Source: Saprospiraceae bacterium (GTDB lineage: Bacteria > Bacteroidota > Bacteroidia > Chitinophagales > Saprospiraceae). Taken from it: a stretch of DNA of 64,000 bases. The position numbers and the translations under genes are program-made. This document shows, piece after piece, positions 35,607 through 44,501 of this stretch; position 1 is the stretch's first letter, and each line of letters starts with the position of its first letter. Under the pieces are notes generated by a model. That model ran no database searches. It had not been told where the DNA came from and saw nothing but the letters and a program-made list of their open reading frames with translations. Where the stretch lies: NCBI GenBank assembly GCA_021604865.1, contig BQJU01000001.1, positions 186,001 through 250,000 on the forward strand, in the 5' to 3' direction.

Positions 35607-38606
35607 TTAGAATCCCAGATTCACACCACAGGTAAAAGTCCGGGCAGCAGGCAAGTTGGCCAATACCGCTCCCTGCGTAGCGGAAGCAGCGGTATAAAAT
35701 TCACTATCAGGGTCGAGCCCTGGAAAATTGGTAATGGTCAGCAGATTTTGCACGCTGGCAAAAAAACGCCACTGAATCAGCCTTGCTTTCCTTGCTGGAA
35801 TTGTATACGCCAGGGTGAGGGTTTTTAGTCGCAAATAGTCTGCATTGTGCAAATAACGGGTAGAAACCTGATCGCCATTAGATTGATACAGCCGTGCCTG
35901 GGGAACTTCTGTATCGCGGTTGTCAGGTCGCCAGGCATTGAGTTGGGTACTCAGTTGATTGCCGATACCGGACATATTGCTTTCCAAAATATTGCCGTGT
36001 AAAAGATAGCGCTGGAACCCGGTTTTAAACTGAAAAAATACGGACAATTCAAATCGCCGATAGCTGAACGTATGGAGCATACCCCCATGAAAACGCGGCA
36101 GGGCACTTCCCATCACCTGGCGATTAGATGGCGAATAATTTGGCGTTTTATTTCCCTCAAGGTCAAAAAATAACGCATTCCCATTATCGGGATCTACGCC
36201 GGCATATTTGACGAGAAAAAACGAGCTAACCGATTCACCAGGACGAAAAAGAAACAGACCTTCCGCAATGATATCTTCTTCCACTCCATCGCCGTCCCGG
36301 TCAGCTAGCTGGCGTACCTCATTGCGCAGGGTAGCACCGTTGATCATTACTTTCCACTTAAAAGGACCAAGCAGTAGTGTCGTGCTTAGATCAAATTCCA
36401 GTCCCTGGTTGCGAATTTCGCCGACATTATTGTTAAGAACCGTGATGCCGTTCGTGGCCGGTACCGGAGCAGCCAGAAGCAGATCTTTGGTATCCCGCAA
36501 ATAATAGCCCAGAGACCCTTGCAGGCGACCATTCCATAGACTGAATTCCAGCGCACCGTCCCATTGGAGGTTTTTTTCCCAACTAAGGTCAGGGCTTTCA
36601 ATCGATTGCAAGTGAAAGCCTGGCTGTCCGTTGTAATTGTTCCCCGAGCCGACCAGCCCACGGGCGGCATAATTGCCAATCTCGGCATTGCCCGTTAGGC
36701 CAACACTCCCGCGCAGCTTGAGGAAATCGACCCAGCCGACCCGAAAAAAAGGCTCATCGGAGACGATCCAACCAGCCGCCACTGCCGGAAAAAAACCATA
36801 ACGATTGTCGGCCCCGAATCGGGAAGATCCGTCATAGCGGGCATTCAGGGCAAACAAATATCGATCCTGATATTGATAAGCCAACCGCCCTAAATAACCG
36901 AGGAAGACGTATTCTTCATCCCAGCTAAACCAGCCGGTATTATGGCCACCGGCCACTGGCGTCGTGAAATCACTACTAGGAAAGTCTTTAACCGAGAAGG
37001 TAGTTGCATTAAAGGCTTCGTGAGTGAGTTGTGTGCCAAGGATTACGTCCAGCAAGTGACTCTCGCCCCAGCGGGTTTGGTAAGTAGCCAGGTTATTCCA
37101 GGTATATGCAGTGACTTGCTGATTTAGGCTTGCCGCACGACCATTCGGCTCGCCAAAAAAGGTGGTGGCCCCGAAATAGCTCTCATTTTCCAATTGATGA
37201 AGCTGGGCGGAAAACTCGGTTTTAAGTTCTAGATTAGGTAGCGGATCGTAAACCAAATGACCCCGAAAAAGCACCTGGTTGGCAATCGTCCACACTTCCT
37301 GATCTTCCACGATTACCCTGGGATTTCCTAGAAATCCAAATCGAATGCCAATGTCGGTTTCTATGTGATCTCTACGGACATTTCCGTTTCCATCAAAGGC
37401 TTCCACATTTGGAAAGAATAAGCTGGTTATACCATAGGCAGAGCCGATAAATTGATTGCCCACTCTTCTATCTACTGTCCTGGAGGGGCTTAACAGAAGT
37501 CCAACTCTAAATCGCTTCCCGATTCGCTGCTCAATATTAGTCCGAAAGCTGAAACGCCGGAGCCGGGTGGTAAGGATAAAACCGGCTTCATCTCGGTAGG
37601 TGCCGCCGAAGTAATACCTTGTAGTCGGCGTACCACCGCTCATCCCCGCTGTTGCTTCCTGAAGAAATCCTTTTTGTAGTATGAGGTTTTGCCAGTCGGT
37701 ATTGGGCTGGTTGTCGAGGTCGTACAGCAATTCGGAAGAAGAATTGGGATCAGCATTGCGCACGGCTTCGTTCCACAACCAGGCATATTCTCTGCCATTG
37801 AGCAGGTCATAACGTCGGCTGATTTCTGAAAAACCAGCGTAGTAGCCAATGTTGATCCGTGGAGGACGCTCAAATTGTCCGCTCCGGGTTGTAAGCAGGA
37901 TCACCCCATTGGCACCACGGGCACCATAGAGGGCCGTAGTCGATGGATCTTTCAAGACTTCTACCGACTCAATATCGTTGAGATCGAGATTCAAAAGGGG
38001 ATTTGTACGGTAACCGTACCCTCGATCAGTTGTTTCATTGGAGAGCGCCAGTCCGTCTATAACGATCAAGGGTTGGTTGCCAGCACTGACCGAACTGACT
38101 CCTCGTATTCGAATAATGGGTTCGGCATTGAGGCCGCCGGAAGCATTAGTGAAGTCAACACCAGGCAAACGCCCCTGCAAGGCACCTTGGAAGGCAGGCA
38201 CGGAAACACTTTGAATTGCTTTACGGCCAAGAGAGGCAACCACACCTGTGAGGTCGCGCCGCCGATCTTGGCCGTAACCCCACAACACCACTTCATCCAA
38301 TTGACGAATGTTTTCCCGCAGGACGATATTGATTTGCATACTGGACTCTATGGCCATTTCCCGGGACTGGTAGCCTAGATAATTGACAAATAGCACGCTG
38401 TCCTGAGGTTGAAGTTCCAGGCGGTAATGGCCACTTTCTTCGGATGCCGTACCTCGGTTGGATCCGTTGATCAGAATTGTCGCTCCAGGCAGTGGATCAC
38501 CGAAGGTATCGGTTACCTGGCCGGTTATGGTTTTGGGTTGGGCAAATAGAAACATCGGTGACAATGCCATGACGGCAAGGAGAAGGGGTAGGGGGTGTTT
38601 TTTCAT
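35607..38606 (-). CDS. SusC/RagA family TonB-linked outer-membrane protein
   Basis: A 999-residue outer-membrane transporter. Signal peptide (about 1-23, ending FLFAQ), carboxypeptidase-regulatory-like domain (about 25-105), SusC signature LDEVVLWGYGQDRR (usually DEVVVVGYG), plug domain (about 115-225, with IRIRGVSSVSAGNQPLIVIDG), and a 22-strand type barrel ending in Phe. I chose ATG 38606 (MKKHPLPLL) over 38618 because it gives a standard signal. Nutrients bound by SusD are imported through this barrel at the expense of TonB. It diverges from the hybrid regulator gene at 38860, the typical arrangement for HTCS-controlled loci, but no carbohydrate-active enzyme is recognisable here. Confidence 0.96.
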   Translation of the reverse strand: MKKHPLPLLLAVMALSPMFLFAQPKTITGQVTDTFGDPLPGATILINGSNRGTASEESGHYRLELQPQDSVLFVNYLGYQSREMAIESSMQINIVLRENIRQLDEVVLWGYGQDRRRDLTGVVASLGRKAIQSVSVPAFQGALQGRLPGVDFTNASGGLNAEPIIRIRGVSSVSAGNQPLIVIDGLALSNETTDRGYGYRTNPLLNLDLNDIESVEVLKDPSTTALYGARGANGVILLTTRSGQFERPPRINIGYYAGFSEISRRYDLLNGREYAWLWNEAVRNADPNSSSELLYDLDNQPNTDWQNLILQKGFLQEATAGMSGGTPTTRYYFGGTYRDEAGFILTTRLRRFSFRTNIEQRIGKRFRVGLLLSPSRTVDRRVGNQFIGSAYGITSLFFPNVEAFDGNGNVRRDHIETDIGIRFGFLGNPRVIVEDQEVWTIANQVLFRGHLVYDPLPNLELKTEFSAQLHQLENESYFGATTFFGEPNGRAASLNQQVTAYTWNNLATYQTRWGESHLLDVILGTQLTHEAFNATTFSVKDFPSSDFTTPVAGGHNTGWFSWDEEYVFLGYLGRLAYQYQDRYLFALNARYDGSSRFGADNRYGFFPAVAAGWIVSDEPFFRVGWVDFLKLRGSVGLTGNAEIGNYAARGLVGSGNNYNGQPGFHLQSIESPDLSWEKNLQWDGALEFSLWNGRLQGSLGYYLRDTKDLLLAAPVPATNGITVLNNNVGEIRNQGLEFDLSTTLLLGPFKWKVMINGATLRNEVRQLADRDGDGVEEDIIAEGLFLFRPGESVSSFFLVKYAGVDPDNGNALFFDLEGNKTPNYSPSNRQVMGSALPRFHGGMLHTFSYRRFELSVFFQFKTGFQRYLLHGNILESNMSGIGNQLSTQLNAWRPDNRDTEVPQARLYQSNGDQVSTRYLHNADYLRLKTLTLAYTIPARKARLIQWRFFASVQNLLTITNFPGLDPDSEFYTAASATQGAVLANLPAARTFTCGVNLGF

Positions 38607-38859
38607 TAGGATAAGCAATTAGGGTTGTCGGCTTACATTAGCTTAAATATAAGGAAAAAAGCTTTTATTCCTATTTTTATAGTCAAAAAAGCTGAACTTT
38701 TAAGTCGACTCCAAGTAGCTTGTAAAAATTAATATAAAACCTCCTCTTTTTAATAGAAGTTTGTTAAATTGGAACACTCATTACAGTTTTGCCCGATCTA
38801 CGTTACTGCAATATTGGTTATTCAGGTAAACCTTTTCTTCTGCACAAACACCCTTTTCC
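38607..38859. promoter_or_regulatory. Divergent intergenic region between susC and hybrid regulator
   Basis: A 253-base AT-rich stretch that must hold the promoters of both genes. A near-palindrome AGGAA...TTCCT with AAAAGCTTTT in its middle covers 38652-38672. I found no exact TAnnTTTG plus -33 pair on either strand and no convincing copy of the direct repeat seen at 43062-43096. Confidence 0.5.
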
Positions 38860-41800
38860 ATGTCAAATGCGCATCGGGAAAAGCCCAAACGAATTGCAAA
38901 AAAGCTTATCACGGTGATGAGTTGGTTCCTTTTGTTTCATTTAGTTAATGCTCAATCCGAATACCTGCTTTTTGACCGCCTCACTATTGAAGACGGGCTG
39001 CCCAATTCATCCGTCATGGATATTATGCAGGACGATCAGGGATTTATTTGGATTGGCACCTTTTCAGGAATTGCGCGCTATGATGGCTACGAGTTAAAAA
39101 TCTACCGCCCGGCAGCTGGTGACCCGGACAAAATTCCTGTACGGGATATTCCGAGACTTTACCAAGATAAATCCGGAGGCATTTGGGTAGGCTTGGTCTT
39201 TCAGGATGCCAAGCTATTTAAATACCATCCGGAGGTAGATAAATTTGTTCCTTATTTATACGACCCGGAGCGCAATTTCCGTCCTCTCCACTCGGATATT
39301 ACCGCTATGCAGGAAGACCGGGAGGGGCATTTATTGGTGGCAACCGATGGACAGGGGCTTCTGGCGATCGATATTCAACAGGAAAAAAATGGGATAGCAC
39401 CGGCCGATCTGCCCTTCCAGGTGTTTCGGGCTATTAATGGTCATCCCGATTCCCTTGCTTCTGATTATCTGGGGCGCTCTATTGTAGAAGATGAAGTTGG
39501 GAATTACTGGATTCCAACGGGAGAAGGACTTTGCAAATTTTCACCAGAAGAAGGGCGGTTTGAAACCTTCCGGTACTCGGCAGATACTTCCGATTGGGCC
39601 AATGCCTGCTATACCTTATTATTAGATGAATACCCGACCCTTTGGGTAGGCACCCTGGGACAAGGACTTTTACAATTCGACCGCCGTGACAAAACCTTTA
39701 CCCATCAGTTCCGTAAGGAGATTTTTAATTCGGATAGCGACCGCAATGCAAACGTGTTTGATATAGCACGGGCTCGCTCGGGAGAACTCTGGCTGTTCAC
39801 CAATCAAATTAAATCCACTATCCGGGTTTTTAACCCGAATACCCGTACCCAAAGGTTTAGGGAACTAAGAAGCCGGTCTGAACCAGAGGATGACCAGCCA
39901 TTTTGGATTCCTCGAATTTTGACTACTGATCAAAATAACAATTTGTGGTGTGGCAGCTGGCAGCGGGGTGTTTTTCGGTATCATCCGGATCGGGGAGCCT
40001 TTCATTTTTTGCAGGCAGCAGATATCGGGATTAAAGACATGGAAGAGCTAATTGTTTCTGATCTATACGAAGACCGGGAGGGGATTATTTGGATCGGAAC
40101 CTGGAATCAAGGGCTCCTGCGCTGGGATCGCAAAAAGAACACCTTTCACAACTTTGCGTATCAGCCTGGGGTATCCGGTAGCTTACCTGATAACCGGGTC
40201 ATCAAGATACAGGAAGGGAAAGGGGGGAAATACCTATGGGTGCTTACCGAGGGAGGTACACTCAACCGGATGGACCCGAAGCGGGAAAAGTTCACCTCTT
40301 TTTCATTTAATGCTGATTGGAATACGCTTACAGCCAGTCAGTTCCCAGAAACAGATGATCATCAGATCTGGTTGTCTAATTGGTCGGAAGGCTTATATCA
40401 ACTAGTTGATGAGGAATCCGGCAGGGTCGCGCCCAGCACCCATCCCATTACCCGAAAGGGTAAAAACCTGCATTCGATGCTTAAAATGGTCAAGGATGAA
40501 CAGGGTGGTGTTTGGTTAGGCTTAAATCAATTTGGCATGAATTATTTTGATCCGAAATCCGATTCAGCAGCCTATTTCGATATGGAATATGGAGTACACG
40601 ACATCAACTTTGACCAGGATGGGATGATGTGGCTGATTACGCACAGTGCGGGTCTGAAGGGGTTCGATCGCCAGAAAAAAAAGGTGATCCACCTGGACGA
40701 GGAGGTCAACCAGGCCATCGGTCAACCTGAGATCTTTGTCCAGGATCGGCGCGGTTTTTTATGGATCTATTCCTCCTACGGTATTATTCAGTTTGATCCG
40801 AAAAAGCGGGAAGTGGTTCGCCGATTTAGTCCTGGTAACTGGATACCAAAAGGTCGCAGATGGCATTACGAAAGTCCTGCGGATCTGGTCACCCGTTCGG
40901 GGCACATTTTGTTTGGCAATAACCGGGGATTATTGTATTTCCATCCTGACAGCCTACAGATCGATACCACCCCACCGCGCATTGCCTTTACCAAGTTTCA
41001 GATCTTCAACAAGGTGATCACCACCGGGTCGGATTCTCCACTTGCGGTGGATATTACCCGCACGCAGGAGATCCGGCTCAAGTACTTTCAAAATGACTTT
41101 ACCCTCACCTTTGCGGCACTGCACTTCAAAGCCCCGGAAGAAAACCAATACCGCTATAAACTGGATGGCTATAAGGGTGAATGGCAGGAGGCAGGCACCC
41201 AAAGGCAGGCCCGCTATACCAATATCCCCCCCGGCACTTACACTTTTCGAGTACAGGCAGCCAACAGCGATGGGCACTGGACCGATGAAACCCAGGAGGC
41301 CCGACTGATCCTGCGGATCTCGCCACCCTGGTATGCCAACGTCTGGGCTTATACGATCTATTTCCTGCTCTTTTTAGCTTTCCTTTACGGATTATATCGC
41401 TTTTTACTCAATCGGCAGGCGGTCCGTGCAGAAACCTTTCGCCTACAGCAACTCAATCAGTTTAAGGCCCGCTTTTATGGCAATATTACCCACGAGTTTC
41501 GCACCCCGCTTACGCTCATCCTGGGGGTCGCCGAAGACCTGACAGAGCAAGTCGCCCAGCACCTACAGAAGAGTCGGGAGCTGATCCTGCGGCAAGGGAA
41601 TCATTTGCTGCGGCTCGTCAACCAATTGCTGGACCTGTCCAAACTGGAGTCCGACAGCCTGCCCTTACAGCTGATGCAGGCCGATATCATCCCTTTTATC
41701 CGGGGAGTCGTTTCTTCATTTTTATCGGCCGCCGAGCAGCGAGAAATAAGTTTGGTGTTGCAAATTAAGGCCGAAAGTTTGACGCTCGACTTTGATCCTG

Positions 41801-43029
41801 AAAAGGTGGAGACCGTATTGGGGAATTTACTCTCCAATGCGCTGAAATTCACCCAGGCAGGCGGCGAAATTGTCGTAAAGGTTCAGAGGGATACACAAAG
41901 CCAGGAAACGCTCCTGATCCAGGTAAAAGATAATGGACAGGGGATACCCAAAGCGGCATTGCCGTATATCTTTGATCGCTATTATCGAGTTAAGTCGCTG
42001 CCGGAGCAGGACAAAATGATGACTGGCGGAACGACGACAGAAGGTGTAGGAATTGGTTTGGCACTGGTCAAAGAGTTGGTGCAATTGATGGACAGTCGTA
42101 TTGAAGTAGAAAGTGAGGAGGAAAAAGGAACCGTTTTCCAATGGTGGCTACCAATTGAGCGAAATGCACCGGCAGGAAAGCCCGCTTTGGATCCAAAAGT
42201 ACCGAAAGACCAGAAAAACCCGGATGAAGAAGCGCTCATGGCACCACCCTTCACGGCATTCAATACTGCTGGCCAGCCACTGGTACTGGTAGTGGAAGAC
42301 AACGAAGATATGGCCCATTTTCTTTCGGAAATTTTGGAAGAGCATTACAATGTGCGTGTTGCCCCTGATGGAGCAGTAGGCATCCAGCAGGCCCTGGAAT
42401 GGATGCCCGATCTGATCGTGTCGGATGTGATGATGCCCAAAGTGGACGGCTTTGAACTCTGCAGAACCCTTAAGCAGGATGAACGTACCAGCCATATTCC
42501 AATAGTATTGCTTACGGCCAAGGTAACTCACGAAGACCGCATCGAGGGGTTGGAGCAAGGTGCTGACGCTTATCTGGATAAACCCTTTGTACGCCGCGAA
42601 TTGCTGGTCCGTCTTGAACAACTAATCGAGCAGCGTCGCAAAATGCAGGAACGCTTCAGTCAAATGCCATTGGAAACTCGCGCCAACCAGATTGGTTACG
42701 TACAGGAGGCGGCTTTTATAGAGAAGGTCCAATCCATCATTCAGACTCACCTGGACGATCCCGATTTTAGCGTCCCTCAATTATGTCTAGAGCTTGGTAA
42801 AAGCCGAACCCAAGTCCATGAAAAGCTGAAGGCCCTCACAGGCCGCTCGGCTTCCCGCTATATTCGGGCACTTCGTCTCCACCACGCCCGGCAGTTGCTG
42901 CTAAATACCTCCCTTTCCGTCACCCAAATTGCTTTTCGGGTTGGCTTTAATGATTCCAACTTTTTCTCCACTTGCTTTAAAGAGGAATTTGGACTAACGC
43001 CAAGTCATCTGCGGAAGGGGAAAGCTTGA
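38860..43029 (+). CDS. Hybrid two-component system regulator (HTCS: propeller-HK-REC-AraC)
   Basis: A one-protein sensor and transcription factor of 1389 residues. Signal peptide (about 1-32), two-component-regulator propeller repeats (about 35-700, recurring DGLPNSSV, GFIWIGT, GIWVG, NNLWCG blocks), Y_Y_Y domain (about 743-813), transmembrane helix (about 827-850), HisKA with NITHEFRTPLTL (His about 877), ATPase domain with NLLSNALKF, DNGQGIP and GVGIGLALVKELV (about 985-1100), receiver (about 1140-1260, phospho-Asp in DLIVSDVMMPK near 1187) and C-terminal AraC-type HTH (about 1285-1389). In Bacteroides, such proteins sense oligosaccharides in the periplasm and switch on adjacent susC/susD genes. 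Here it diverges from susC and precedes a beta-helix lipoprotein gene; both are likely targets, by inference. Confidence 0.95.
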   Translation: MSNAHREKPKRIAKKLITVMSWFLLFHLVNAQSEYLLFDRLTIEDGLPNSSVMDIMQDDQGFIWIGTFSGIARYDGYELKIYRPAAGDPDKIPVRDIPRLYQDKSGGIWVGLVFQDAKLFKYHPEVDKFVPYLYDPERNFRPLHSDITAMQEDREGHLLVATDGQGLLAIDIQQEKNGIAPADLPFQVFRAINGHPDSLASDYLGRSIVEDEVGNYWIPTGEGLCKFSPEEGRFETFRYSADTSDWANACYTLLLDEYPTLWVGTLGQGLLQFDRRDKTFTHQFRKEIFNSDSDRNANVFDIARARSGELWLFTNQIKSTIRVFNPNTRTQRFRELRSRSEPEDDQPFWIPRILTTDQNNNLWCGSWQRGVFRYHPDRGAFHFLQAADIGIKDMEELIVSDLYEDREGIIWIGTWNQGLLRWDRKKNTFHNFAYQPGVSGSLPDNRVIKIQEGKGGKYLWVLTEGGTLNRMDPKREKFTSFSFNADWNTLTASQFPETDDHQIWLSNWSEGLYQLVDEESGRVAPSTHPITRKGKNLHSMLKMVKDEQGGVWLGLNQFGMNYFDPKSDSAAYFDMEYGVHDINFDQDGMMWLITHSAGLKGFDRQKKKVIHLDEEVNQAIGQPEIFVQDRRGFLWIYSSYGIIQFDPKKREVVRRFSPGNWIPKGRRWHYESPADLVTRSGHILFGNNRGLLYFHPDSLQIDTTPPRIAFTKFQIFNKVITTGSDSPLAVDITRTQEIRLKYFQNDFTLTFAALHFKAPEENQYRYKLDGYKGEWQEAGTQRQARYTNIPPGTYTFRVQAANSDGHWTDETQEARLILRISPPWYANVWAYTIYFLLFLAFLYGLYRFLLNRQAVRAETFRLQQLNQFKARFYGNITHEFRTPLTLILGVAEDLTEQVAQHLQKSRELILRQGNHLLRLVNQLLDLSKLESDSLPLQLMQADIIPFIRGVVSSFLSAAEQREISLVLQIKAESLTLDFDPEKVETVLGNLLSNALKFTQAGGEIVVKVQRDTQSQETLLIQVKDNGQGIPKAALPYIFDRYYRVKSLPEQDKMMTGGTTTEGVGIGLALVKELVQLMDSRIEVESEEEKGTVFQWWLPIERNAPAGKPALDPKVPKDQKNPDEEALMAPPFTAFNTAGQPLVLVVEDNEDMAHFLSEILEEHYNVRVAPDGAVGIQQALEWMPDLIVSDVMMPKVDGFELCRTLKQDERTSHIPIVLLTAKVTHEDRIEGLEQGADAYLDKPFVRRELLVRLEQLIEQRRKMQERFSQMPLETRANQIGYVQEAAFIEKVQSIIQTHLDDPDFSVPQLCLELGKSRTQVHEKLKALTGRSASRYIRALRLHHARQLLLNTSLSVTQIAFRVGFNDSNFFSTCFKEEFGLTPSHLRKGKA

Positions 43030-43061
43030 GTGCTTACTACATCTGCTTCCCCACGAATGGT

Positions 43062-43096
43062 CTTTTAGAACAATAGTTAAGCCTTTTAGAACAATA
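43062..43096 (+). promoter_or_regulatory. Tandem 14-bp direct repeat with 21-bp period upstream of the beta-helix gene
   Basis: CTTTTAGAACAATA occurs at 43062-43075 and again, identically, at 43083-43096, a start-to-start distance of 21 bases, or two helical turns. It lies 71 bases upstream of the beta-helix start codon. AraC-family proteins typically bind such direct repeats on one face of DNA, and the upstream gene encodes one, so this is a candidate operator for the HTCS regulator. Confidence 0.55.
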
Positions 43097-43166
43097 TTCG
43101 AGGCAACCCAATTAGGTTGAGTGCATTTTTGCATTAATCATTCTTAATTAAAAATCACACTAACCT

Positions 43167-44297
43167 ATGATCAATTACACCAAATTATTGACAATTGCGG
43201 TGCTTCTACTACTGGTCAGTTGCACCAAAAATGACACAAAAATCGACACTTATGAAACCTTAAGTGTAGAGGAAACCAAAGTCAATCAGGACGCCATCGA
43301 AGCCCGCCTTGATCAGGCCCTGGCCGCTGCTGATGCGCTACTGGCCGATCAGGATGAAGGCCTCGACTTCCGCACCAAAGTCACCCTGCCCGCAGGTTCT
43401 GTGAACGGCTTAGCCGCAGCCATTGCCGCCGCCGGACCAGGAGGCAAAGTCACCGTAGCTTGTGGCAATCATTACGAATCGGGTACTGTTAACATTACGT
43501 TTCCCGTCAGGATTATTGGGGAACCGGGGGCGGTGTTTCTTTGGAGCGGACTTGATCCGGCAGATCCGGAACAAACCCAACAGGATCCAGCCATTTATGC
43601 AAAAAACACCAGTGACCTTAAAATAAAAGGACTTGAATTCCGTGGAGGAAACGGCGGGCTTCGCGCTTGTATGTTGTTGGAAAATGTACCCAACAGTAAA
43701 ATTCTGAAAAATAAAATTACCGGATTCCAAAGTTCGATAACCGGTCTCAATGTTGACAACGCTAAAATCAGTGGAAATTACCTTGAAGGATTGGGATTCG
43801 GTGGGGGTATATTAATCCTTTCCGGTGCTTCGGTACTTATTTCAGATAATGAAGTCTTTGCTTTTACTTTTCCCATTTTTCCCAGCGGTGGCCCCGGAGT
43901 TGTAGTACGGAACAAAATGCACCAGGGCTTTTTTGGTATTATCCTGTGCACGCTCGATATTGATTTGCCTGACGGTACAAATGTCGAAGCACCAGATGCG
44001 ACGAACCACTACTTGGTCTCGAAAAACGAATCCTACAACAACGCTTGGGGGTACATTGTGATAGATGGTGCATTTGATAATGTTCTCTTCAAAAACAAGG
44101 CCTTCAATAACAGCGTATACGATATCGAATTGGTTGGCGAATCTGACCGCTTCGGGCCTCCTACTTTACCCACCAGTTCCAACACAACTGTCGTTTCTAA
44201 TGGCAATTTCAACAACATCACCATCAAAGATTGCGCTCCTGGCTCGGTCATTATTGGCGGTACTTTGGTGGATACAAATGCCGATCCTTGTTATTAA
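43167..44297 (+). CDS. Right-handed parallel beta-helix lipoprotein
   Basis: A 376-residue lipoprotein: signal with lipobox LLVSC (Cys19), a helical acidic segment (about 35-70), then a beta-helix. The first coil region (GSVNGLAAAIAAAGPGGKVTVACGNHYESGTVNI) has the entry pattern of periplasmic NosD-like and pectate-lyase-like folds, and repeats of about 23 residues (LKIKGLEFRGG, SKILKNKITG, AKISGNYLEG, VLISDNEVFA, NVLFKNKAFNNS, NTTVVSNGNFNN) continue to the C-terminus. No lyase or hydrolase catalytic triad is evident. The position after the HTCS regulator and a tandem repeat suggests it is part of the same locus, perhaps a surface glycan-binding or lyase protein. Confident in the fold, not in the function. 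Confidence 0.85.
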   Translation: MINYTKLLTIAVLLLLVSCTKNDTKIDTYETLSVEETKVNQDAIEARLDQALAAADALLADQDEGLDFRTKVTLPAGSVNGLAAAIAAAGPGGKVTVACGNHYESGTVNITFPVRIIGEPGAVFLWSGLDPADPEQTQQDPAIYAKNTSDLKIKGLEFRGGNGGLRACMLLENVPNSKILKNKITGFQSSITGLNVDNAKISGNYLEGLGFGGGILILSGASVLISDNEVFAFTFPIFPSGGPGVVVRNKMHQGFFGIILCTLDIDLPDGTNVEAPDATNHYLVSKNESYNNAWGYIVIDGAFDNVLFKNKAFNNSVYDIELVGESDRFGPPTLPTSSNTTVVSNGNFNNITIKDCAPGSVIIGGTLVDTNADPCY

Positions 44298-44340
44298 GAC
44301 GCTACTCTGGTTTATAAAGACCCCTGAATAACCCCTTTGG

Positions 44341-44377
44341 GCACTGTCGTTTCATTTGTTATCCGGCAGTGCTTTTT
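44341..44377 (+). terminator. Rho-independent terminator after the beta-helix gene
   Basis: GCACTGTCG (44341-44349) pairs with CGGCAGTGC (44364-44372) with one G:U pair, followed by TTTTTATTT. It begins 43 bases after the stop codon. Confidence 0.8.
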
Positions 44378-44382
44378 ATTTC

Positions 44383-44400
44383 CCATGTTCTCCTAAATTT
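44383..44400 (+). repeat. 18-base sequence shared with 34060-34077
   Basis: CCATGTTCTCCTAAATTT, one mismatch from the copy at 34060-34077, just beyond the terminator of the beta-helix gene. Confidence 0.4.
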
Positions 44401-44501
44401 GAACCCCTTCGAAATATGCTATTGAAACTTTGCTGTCAGAAAAATTCAGAGTAACTCAGGTCTTCTGTATATTAGCGCCCTACAAATAAAACCACCTACC
44501 A

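Noticed and set aside
38652-38672. Near-palindrome AGGAA...TTCCT as an HTCS operator
   Set aside because: The symmetry is off by one base, and it shows no similarity to the direct repeat downstream of the regulator gene.
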